Shown: positions 55,165 through 64,000 of the stretch, in pieces
Layout of the letters: each line of letters begins with the position of its first letter
Numbering within the stretch: position 1 is the stretch's first letter
Assembly: GCA_004335835.1 (NCBI GenBank)
Contig: RWJK01001463.1
Coordinates: 37,982 to 101,981, forward strand
Direction of reading: 5' to 3'
DNA from: Scenedesmus sp. ARA3
Lineage: Eukaryota; Chlorophyta; Chlorophyceae; Sphaeropleales; Scenedesmaceae
DNA length: 64,000 nucleotides
Made by a program: the position numbers and the translations under genes
Notes under the pieces: model-generated
The model's database searches: none
The model's input: the letters and a program-made list of their open reading frames with translations, nothing else
Told to the model about the DNA's origin: nothing

Positions 55165-58100
55165 TCAGCCCTCCTGCTGAAAAAACTTCCGAGCATTCCA
55201 ACTTCTTGGTGGATGTGCTGCAGTGCAATGTAAAACCTTCTGCATGTCATCCTGGCTGGGGCTGTCCAACTCCATCGCCAGCATGTGCACCTTGAACAGC
55301 ACTGGAGAGCTGGTCATGTACAGGTGGTTGAGGACGTCCAGCACACCTGGCCGGCCTGGTGCACGGTCATCGTAGGCCAGCATCAGCAGGGTGACCCTGT
55401 ATAGGTTGTGCAGGCGGCAGCACATCTCATACACTGAGCTACTGTGGTTACTCGAGCCAGGGTTGCATTGGCGCAGTTGCAGGTGATGCAGCACGCCACC
55501 GTGCATCGATTGTGAAACGGGCACACATGTAGGCGCAACGTCATAAACAACTTGGCCTTTGCTGCAAAGAGCACCCTCAGTTGCGCCCTAAGTGGCGCCT
55601 ATGTCTTGCATGACAAAACAGCATGTGCAGTTAGTGCAACACTCTAACATGTGATGCATAACATACATTACATGCACACATGGTGCTCATATCTGCAGCA
55701 TGGGTTGCATGCAAGGTGAAATGTGTATCGTGTAGCTGAGCATTCCAGGCAACATTCAGGCTTGTGCAGTGTAATTGCAGCTGCAAGCAGCCCAACAACA
55801 GTGGCTGGGTCTCCTACTCACTTCTTGTTGGAGTTGTGCAGCTCAGTCAGATTGTCAAATGGTGCTGCTGTTTGATCGTCTTTTATTGAGCGAATCACAA
55901 GTTTGGACTGTGCTCTGCGATCCCTTGTTGTTGCATGCCGCAGACTGAGGCGGCTTGAAGCAGCATCCTCGGTTGTAACAACATGCACCTCACAACCAAG
56001 CCTGGACAGCTCATGTTCTGCTGAAAACAATGGTGGTCGCTGATGTGTAGTAACCTGCAAACGCGGGGGCGTCCGCGCCGAGTACACAATGCAGCGTCCA
56101 GATGCTACATCTGCAGCTATGGTCTCCCAGCACACTGGAAACGTTTCAGCCAGCAGCCTTGGCTGCTGACACTGCCGCTCCACAAAGCTGCTGGCATTGG
56201 CTAGGAAGTCGGCCACACCCCGCAGGCCCCCCTGCATGGCGCACGATTGAAATTCTTGGCTGAAACAAGTGGCTTGTGCTTGGCTTCATGAGCAGATTTA
56301 TGTTCAGAGCACAAACCTGGCGTGGAAAAGCCACCTACTCATACAACAGGCATGCCCTTACACGTGATGCACAAGTAACACCGATTGCTGCCAAACAGCA
56401 TCAGGCTAGTATGGCCGGGGTTCTCCTGCTGCAGCACTGCTTGAAAGTGCGTGCATGTGCATTTCCTGTAAATATGCGTACTTTGTCAAGTTGCAGATGG
56501 CTCACTCTTGCGATAGCGGTGTTGCTCTTTTCATCAGCGTCTGCCCAACCCGTCCAGCTGCCCGAGAAGTGGTGGGCACCTGCCACAGCATTTACGTGCA
56601 TCATTGCTGGAATGCCGTTTCCTGGCTGGTCGAGTACAAGTGACGGCTGCCGTGCTGCTGAGGCTGCAACGCTTGCCGCCGCCCTTCTACGCAGCCACAT
56701 TCTGTCATAAGCAAGTTGGACCTGCAGACCACAGCACAAGCGTCACGGGTATCACATGCCACATCTCAGCTGACATCTAACTGGTGCCTTACACGGGCTT
56801 TTGCCAACAGACGACGAGTGTCCTCCTGGGTCATCGCGGATGGAACCTGCACACACCAATGCCACCACCAAGCTACTAGACAGATGGGGCACTCAGACTG
56901 CACGACCTGAGCCTGGCTCTGTGAAGACAGCTGCTATTTGCTCTCAAAGAGGTTCTGGTCTGACAATGCCTCGTCTGGCTGCAGCAGCCACCATTGATGA
57001 TACCATGCAGAAAAGATTGGGTGGCTGCAGTAAAAAAACTGCCGGGTGGCTTAAAACTGCTACTGTTTACTTGAAATGTTTGTCTGTGATACAGTGTGTC
57101 CTTCGCGCCCACTATCACTGTGAGGCAACAATGTACGATGTGCTGCCAGCACTTGGTATGGTGGGCGGATCATGCGTATTGCTGTTGACCAAAGCTGCCA
57201 ATGCATGTGCCAATGCAAAACTCTTGATCAACTTACTGTGCAGTTGGCATTATCCCAGGCACAAGGTGACATCCATTGGTTTACATAGTATACCGCCATG
57301 GACGTGTTATCTGCGAGCTGGTGGAAGCCTGTCAAGTTCTTGGGGGCTTTGTTGAATGAGGCCTGCGCCGAACAGACGGAGCGCACGAGTACAGAGACTC
57401 AGCACACCATGTCATTTGGATGCTCTACCGCTCCCTGGAGTGACAGGCAAGTGAGTGCTCACAGGTCTGCTCTAGCCGTACAGCGGCTCAAGCCGGGACA
57501 CAGGGCATAGGTGGTTACAACAGTATGTTTATGCGTGTGCAGCATAAACTAGCAGCCGAGATCAAACTCCATCAGGCGTGCTGATCAGTCTGCACTGCTA
57601 TGTCTGATCAGCTTTATGGTGGCCTGCAGTACACCTGCAAAGTTGAACCACTCGATGATACTGTCACTGCAAGTAGTGATGGCAGATGGGCATGTTGAAG
57701 CATTGCGAGGGGCCAATTTGATGACGTGCAACGTGTAGTTGACAGCATCTAAATTGCTTGCAGGGATATACATTAGAACAGTGTTGACAATGTTTGCAGT
57801 GTTTGAGTTTAATGGACCAACGTGCTGCAGTGTTGCTGCCGCTGTCAACTCTTGAGTGATGTCACTCAAGTAGGTGGGCACATGCACACTGCATTGAACA
57901 AACATACAATGGCAGCAGCTGTTCCACTGCCTCGACGTTGCCTCACCATCACCACACTTGTGAATGCATCGGGGCCAGTGGCAGAAACTGGTTCCAGCAC
58001 ACCAGCTTGAAGGTTGCTTGCCAGCGCTTTTTGGTAGTTCTCCCACAACAGGTGGCCCGCCACGCCAGCCATCTGGGCGTTGTTCACACGGTCTTCCGTC

Positions 58101-59607
58101 TGCCCATGCAAATGTGACACACGCAACGCCTGTTCTGTCAAAGGAGAAGTGGATGGGATGCTGGCCGCTCAGAGGGCAAGCAACTGCCAGGGAACCACAT
58201 GTTGAAAGTGTTGCATCCCAGGCATCACAGACAGGCAAGCCAGCTCAAGCATATCCCACAGGCAGTGGCCTACGCTGGGCAGGGCTGAAGCGCGCGGCGG
58301 CCTTATGTGTCATCTCCAGCTGGCGGCAGCCCACGCTGCATGCTCACCTCCGCTGTCAGCACCAGCTGCGGCCCCGTTATCCACGGCTCCATGTTGGTGA
58401 AGCACTCACTGTCCATGTCAAGGTACACGCCGCCATACGCATGCAGGATGAATGGGCGCATCACGTCTGGACAAGTGCAGCATTTATACGTCAGCGTGGG
58501 GAGAGCAGCGCTTGCAGTGCCTACTATACCCTCTGCCGTAGTGCACCTGCTGCCCAACTGTATTGTTCAATCACCAGACCATATCGGATTGTGCACTTAT
58601 GGTGTGAGTAGTACATGCTGTACTGCGGACTCCATGGGATTGTCACTGGCATGGCAGCTTTTATGCTAATGTAGTTATATGAGTTCATCAATCCGTGCAG
58701 CTCAGTCTGCGTTGTGAGGGTCCAACAAAGGCCCCTGTGACAGAGACTGGAGCGTTAATCTCGCTGCAATCAGCAGCCCGCATTACTATATTTGCTGCAT
58801 TACATATCATGAGTGATGTTCACCAAATTTGCTCAATCGCTATCCCGGGAAGCTGTGAGCATAGCAATCCGCCGCAAAGACAACATCGCACCTGACTTCA
58901 GCACAGCTGTTTCCAGGGAAATGTAAGTTGCCAGGAACCATGGGTACCGCAGACGCAGCAGCGCAGTACATGTTGCATCATCCCAAAACATGTACACCCA
59001 GCTTGGATGGTGGCGCTGCACAATGGTGGTTGCAGAAAGGTTGTGGGGATGGCATGAAGCTTGCCAAACAAGGGAGGGAAACCTGAAACCGCAGCATAAC
59101 CCCAGCTGGAGCATGTGCAACAAATGTGACTAACCTATGGATTAGTGTGAACAACTGAGCAGCTGGTTTGAAAAGCTGGTCCCAGGCAGCTGACAGACTG
59201 GGTGGCACACGTTTCTCCTGCTGCAGCAATGTGCATCGAGTTGTGGCAACTTGGCCATCCATGGTTCACCTGACAAGAAAGCCACCACTCCTTCCTGAAG
59301 TGTGGCTTTGGCTTCAGAGCTTCTACCAGGAGCTGCTGCCGCCCACCCATGTAATGTTGATGAATGATGTGAGGGATGGTGAGCGCATCTTTGTTTGCTT
59401 GCATGGCTCGGTCCTGCAGAGCATGAGGCTGCATTTCTGTTTGTTCATAAGGGGCGCTGTCAGTGACGTTTGATTTTACAAGGTCAACCGTAACGTTGCT
59501 GCCTTGTGAACCGGTAATCCCAACATCTCTAATGCCACCCCCCAAAATTCCAGCGTCACTAACACTGCTGCGGCTGCCGCTGCCGCCGCTGCCGCCGCCA
59601 CCGCCGC

Positions 59608-59653
<46 letters not shown>

Positions 59654-59961
59654 AATGTCGGAACTATGGATGCGCCGCAGACACTGAGAAAGGGCTGAAC
59701 CTTGACAGCAGGTTGCATACATGCAAACATATGTCAGCAGTTATTGCAGAGTCACCACACGCGGCTGCCATGCATGAACATGCATGCATGTTCACCTGCA
59801 CTGGAGGTGTTGACAGTGATGAAAACCTGCTGCACGTGGCCACCAACGCAGCCTAAGAGTATTAGATACGCCAAAGAACCCGCTAACCCTGCTGTTACAA
59901 GCATCAGCGATGAGCGGAGGCAGCATGCAGCATGCAAGCGGAATTGTGCTGCACGAGCCAT
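55165..59961 (-). CDS. Type II membrane glycosyltransferase, GT32 (DXD) family, with long C-terminal extension
   Basis: Probably Golgi sugar transferase. Exons with agreeing phases: 59796-59961, 59270-59700, 58892-59015, 58348-58466, 57947-58129, 57635-57824, 57071-57117, 56793-56846, 56506-56721, 55822-56231, 55165-55561; about 778 residues. The start MARAAQFRLHAACC is followed by one hydrophobic segment (LVTAGLAGSLAYLILLGCVG), i.e. a signal anchor. A Ser/Gly-rich stem follows. The catalytic part shows IPHIIHQHY, HHPSWVYMFWDD, YPWFLATY, DVMRPFILHAYGGVYLDMDS (DXD), NAQMAGVAGHLLWE and ATGPDAFT, matching the Gly_transf_sug/OCH1-like pattern. GAHHFSGSW (near 56570) may end that domain. The last 270 or so residues (LGCEVHVVTTED, LLMLAYDDRAPGRPGVLDVL) are unassigned and could be a second domain. 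Exons 6-8 are the least certain; a small extra exon near 56940-57030 is possible. Confidence 0.8.
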
Positions 59962-61324
59962 TTCGCAGGCAGCGCGCGAGCGGAAAAACAAGCCGTCACG
60001 AGTCAAACTGCATGCTACGTATTTGCATTTCAATAATCGCCACTGGATAGACTGGCGGATCGCCGCGCTTCAACACACATAAGCAACCACCGGTAGCAGT
60101 GGAGCGCGCTCACTACGACTTCGTAAGGTCCGGAACACGGAGCCTATCCATTACAGCGAACAACATGTTGATTGATGTTTGTTAGGTGAAAAACCTCGCG
60201 TTGTTATATGCTGGCGATGAGCTGGATGCATCCGGATGCAGCTTGCGCTCGAGGTGTCTTTAGGTGTACGCCTTGGGCCGCGGCTGCCATCCTATCTTTA
60301 AAGTCTGGTTAAACAATGTTCCTTTTGATTCGCTTTCTGGTTCAAAAATATGAGCCATCACGCAGCGGAGCGGCGAGGCCGAAACTATACATGTATGATG
60401 ATGTCCAATGATGTGTCAGCAACACTCAGTGCAGTGACTGCACGTTCTGTTCCTTAGCAAACCGTCACGCAGGATGCCAGAGGACCCTGACATCCACAGA
60501 CTTCCTGTCACACGGCTGGCCACCGGGGTCTGGACCTGGGATCTCGATCTCAACCTGACTCTCACACATCCTCCCCCCTCCCATCTGGGTATGGTACAAA
60601 CGTAGCATCTGCATTTTGCAACAAATCATCACAGCTTGCAAGCAGACAGCCATGCTGGCATAGCAACCTGCTGTATGTGGCAGGCACAGTAAGGCACAGC
60701 TGCCAGTGCTGCTGCTTTGGTTTGCTTGCATCCCAGTTGCACATCAGGGCCCTCACCTGCCAGCAGCAGCAGCTCCAAACTGCTAGTAATTTTGAGCTCC
60801 AGAATTTGCCTTGATCACACAAGAAGGATGTTTGCAGGAAACTGTGTAGAATACTAGTACTCAACAAACTCTGTGCAGCCACACTAGCTGCACGCGCGCA
60901 GCAGCTGCCGGTGGGCCTGAAGCGGTGTTGCGCAGTATGTAACAGATATGACAGTTGAAAATGTATGTGCAGCGCACAGCGCCAAGCAGCAGAGCGCAAC
61001 AGCAGTGGCAGGGAACTTGGCACACCAGAACTGCAGTGCCTGATCAGCCAGCAAGGGAAGCCCAGAAGTATTACTTTACACATCAAAACATGTTGCAGGC
61101 AGCAGCACCCACAGCAACACCCTACAGCGCACGCAGCATATGTAACAGTCGAGTCGGGGCACTTCAACTGAACGTGTTTTAAACAATTTTCTTGCAGCAC
61201 ACAGTGCCACTGCTAACAGCTCAAATTGATTTAGATTCGTCGTTGAAAGCTGGACATTTATATGTAGGCCACTTGTTCGCTACGTTTGTACCACACCCAG
61301 CTGTCCTCTACTTGCTAAAAATCT

Positions 61325-61342
61325 ATAGATTAGCTAATCTAT
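61325..61342. repeat. Perfect 18-bp palindrome
   Basis: ATAGATTAGCTAATCTAT equals its own reverse complement. AT-rich and intergenic. Confidence 0.9.
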
Positions 61343-61557
61343 CCCTATAGGGGCAGTAAGTCTTGTACATGGTTTTGCTTGACATCAACGGTAACAAGCA
61401 TTCTTATGCTTACACCCTTACATTGTAAGCTCTGAGAGGTTGTCACAACCAATGATTGCAATGTCTGTATGTGCTAACACTGAATGCAAACACATTGGAG
61501 CCCAATTGGAGCGCCGGGGGACCTTGGGCGGGAGGTCTCCTGGACAAGCAGTGTTTG

Positions 61558-61604
61558 AAGGTGCGCAGCTTTGCATTTTTCATGCTAGACTGTCCATCTT
61601 TACA
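61558..61604 (-). repeat. Dispersed 47-bp element, copy C (inverted)
   Basis: On the minus strand it reads TGTAAAGATGGACAGTCTAG then CATGAAAAATGCAAAGCTGC and GCACCTT, nearly identical to copy A at 17090. Confidence 0.85.
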
Positions 61605-63269
61605 TTCCAAGGAAGGTGGGAGACCGGCGGAGTTGGGAGTTGAAATCTGATGGACAAGGCCAAAATCAGGGAAGTTGATAGTTAGTGGGCTCTAGTGGCA
61701 AGGCAGATGCAGGGATCCGTGCTACCTCCAAAATTCATGCAAGCAGCCGAGGAAAGGAGTTAGCCGCTCAAGACATGGATTGTGCACCTGTGAGAGCCAG
61801 AGGCCCCCTAGGCCCCAAGTTGAGGTGCCACAGGGTTACTGTGCCTGTGCCGCACAGTTGGCAAGCAAGCTCATGTATGCAGTTTGCAAGCTCAACTAAC
61901 ATATTGATAGTGATGATGTACATGTTGATCTCCAAGTACAGCCACGGTCATAAGCTTAGCAGCAGTGTCCTCACCGTGCCATGGTCGAAGCCCAGCAACT
62001 GCATGCTGCCTGTAAACGAACACAACACACTGTCAACATCATACGGCGGTCTTCAGAGGCAAATTGAGGCTCTTGAGGGAGAGTGAGGCCCGCCCCTCGC
62101 ACTCGTGCTGCTGCATCCGTCGTGCTGCTGGTTTGCCAAAATAACAGCGGGAATTGCCTCATCATTGTCCCACCTCAGCTCAACTCACCACAAACACACT
62201 AGCATCCAGCCCCACCCATCCACCTGCTCACTTGACATGAGCTCAAGCACGTGTGCGCACACACACCCAAACTCCAACAACTCAACTCAACTCAAGTCCG
62301 CATATCCATCACATATATACATATTCCTCACACATAGCATTCCAAGAGACGCATCATCAACATGCCCCACAATCACGCACGATCCACTGAAAGGGGGTCA
62401 TCAGCAGGCCATGCATGCTAATCAAAGCGCCGTCCACGGCGGCAGTGGTCAACGACTACAAGGTGGAGCTTTTTTTTTCAGAATTTACAGAAAAGCTTAG
62501 GCATTAGACAGCCCGACCAGTGTTGCTAGCAACAGTAGCGCTACTGGCACTGGCAACTGCGGCATGCTGCAATCACCAAACACGATTAAGTTCCGCATCG
62601 ATTGGTATGCACCATATGCAAGCGCAGGCTGAGCCGTCCTCCAGCCTTCACAGCTTACCAGAGGTGGCTGGCTTTGGAGCGGCAACACTTGCTGGTAGCT
62701 CGAGCCTCTGGGTCATGGCCTGAGACTGCATTCCAGCCGGCCAGTTCGCACAAGCAAGCAGGGATGTTTGACGACTGCATCACTGGCATCAAGTCAAGAT
62801 GCTGCAGTTGCGTGATGGCAGCCTACACCGATACACGCATACACTTCTTAGCTACAGCGGCCATGATGCAGAAAAGTCGTGAACGTTGTGCGCAGTTCAG
62901 TGATTTCTGTTTGAGACGCCGCCTGTATTCAATCAATGAGGAAGTTGATGAAGTGTGGTGCACCGCACGCCCCACGGTAGACATGTGACCTGTGAGGTGC
63001 CAGGGCAGCATGGCAACGTCAAGCATTGGCGGGGCAGCAAATGAAACATGTATCTAAATCTACAGTTGCAATGAAACTTGCCTCAGGCAGGCTGCGTGCG
63101 CGAGGTAATGAACACGCACCACAGTTCATCAACCCCCACATGAATTAGTGTTAGTTGAATCATTCAAAAGGGCGGTGAGCTCAAGGGCAACACTTTGTAC
63201 CTCAACACAGGCCCCAAGCACCTTCAGAGCAGGCAGCCGTTCTTGTTTTGCCCCCCAAAAATCCTATTT

Positions 63270-63296
63270 TTTGGCTGCAAACGTTTTGCAGCCAAA
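63270..63296. repeat. Hairpin with 12-bp arms and 3-base loop
   Basis: Arms tttggctgcaaa and tttgcagccaaa are separated by cgt. No following T-run or gene end is evident, so its role is unknown. Confidence 0.85.
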
Positions 63297-64000
63297 GAAC
63301 ATTGAGAGATGAGCTTGAACCCTCACACAACCCGCTGCAGTGCTTGCCCTACTACGGTAGTACCTTTCCAGTCGCACAACAACATCAACAACTTGTTGGA
63401 GGCACCTCCACACTGCTGGTGCCCACGTGCACTGCCTCCAACAATGCATTGGCAGCTTGGTACAGCTCAGGAGTCCTTTTGAGCTCACATACCACGTATT
63501 TACAACACATGCTGCCGTGCAAGTGGCTGAAACATTGCATAAAACTGTCCGTCTATATACCACAACAACGCCCAACGTGATGCATTGCAGCAAGCCGCTT
63601 GGAGAGTCTGCAGGTGACACAGACGTCTGTAATGCTCCCGATGAAGATCGTACACAAAACTCTGTGGTGTACGTCCTGACTTTTCCCCACACGCATGCGA
63701 ATCAAATGAAATTGTTGTTTTTGCATGAACCGTCTGACACCGTGTTGACTGATGCAACGAGCGCCGTACCAGAGTCGGCGGGAGTCACATTTTCGTTCAA
63801 TTGTTGCTTGACAGCCAGAATGTTTGGTTGTTTAAGACTTTCGTAAAAACTTTAACAGCCAAAATACGTGCTCTGTGGTTACTAAATACGAAACACGTGT
63901 TGCTAGGTGTGGTCGATAGTCGACTCTGGTCATGTAAGTGGTAAGCACGTTTTGTGCTGCAGGGATCATGAGGACTGACAGGTGTTAGTTTGACTAGGCT

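Larger units (their letters stand above)
59962..64000. other. 4 kb without a certain gene
   Basis: It begins with the upstream region of the glycosyltransferase. Possible but unproven coding: plus 62602-62988 (Cys-rich, ending RRRLYSINEEVDEVWCTARP) and plus 62520-62723 (signal-peptide-like start MLLATVALLALATAACC). At 60464-60560 the minus strand reads VEIEIPGPDPGGQPCDRKSV, not recognised. The region also holds dispersed-element copy C, an 18-bp palindrome (61325) and a hairpin (63270). Confidence 0.45.

Noticed and set aside
60562..61200. 212-codon minus-strand frame
   Set aside because: Cys/Leu-rich composition without motifs and no splice or neighbour support; treated as chance.

Overview
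The window looks like nuclear DNA of a green alga, most likely a chlorophycean of the Scenedesmus/Tetradesmus kind; this is inferred, not proven. The reasons are intron-rich genes with GT-AG introns, moderately high GC, dense CAG/CTG triplet tracts that encode Ala/Gln/Ser runs, a TGTAA polyadenylation signal, and plant-type protein families (ABCC1/2-type transporter, two-domain glyoxalase I, ARFB-type GTPase, SBP-box protein). No rRNA, tRNA, CRISPR or complete autonomous transposon was recognised.

Layout. 1-17,010 (+): 3' part of an ABCC/MRP transporter (18 exons, all phase-consistent) with a long Ala-rich C-terminal extension. 17,011-23,373: no convincing gene; tandem repeats, including a 124-bp array. 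23,374-25,428 (-): Ala-rich protein with a divergent SBP-box. 25,429-31,552: no convincing gene. 31,553-35,747 (-): ARF GTPase, 4 exons. 36,626-37,674 (-): small coiled-coil protein. 37,959-40,813 (+): conserved protein with an LKGVGPATASA motif, sharing a 284-bp divergent promoter with the previous gene. 41,297-42,167 (+): unrecognised 204-aa protein. 42,338-48,326 (+): two-domain glyoxalase I, 8 exons. 50,037-about 54,288 (-): unrecognised multi-exon gene. 55,165-59,961 (-): type II membrane glycosyltransferase with a GT32 (DXD) domain and a long unassigned C-terminal part. 59,962-64,000: nothing certain.

The most striking feature is not a gene. Around the exon edges of the transporter, glyoxalase and ARF genes the DNA carries serial, partial tandem copies (here called exon echoes) of the last or first 30-90 bases of an exon plus its splice site and adjoining intron, usually at a spacing of about 110-145 bp or near twice that. 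Many echoes keep the splice dinucleotide, the reading frame and high amino-acid identity, so splicing has several near-identical sites to choose from. The glyoxalase terminal exon is even echoed past its own stop codon. A second recurring pattern is a (CTG)n tract in place of a pyrimidine tract at 3' splice sites. A third is a dispersed element of about 47 bp present four times in both orientations.

Exon structures were built by hand from splice dinucleotides, phase continuity and protein family similarity; transcripts were not available. The genes do not form an obvious pathway.
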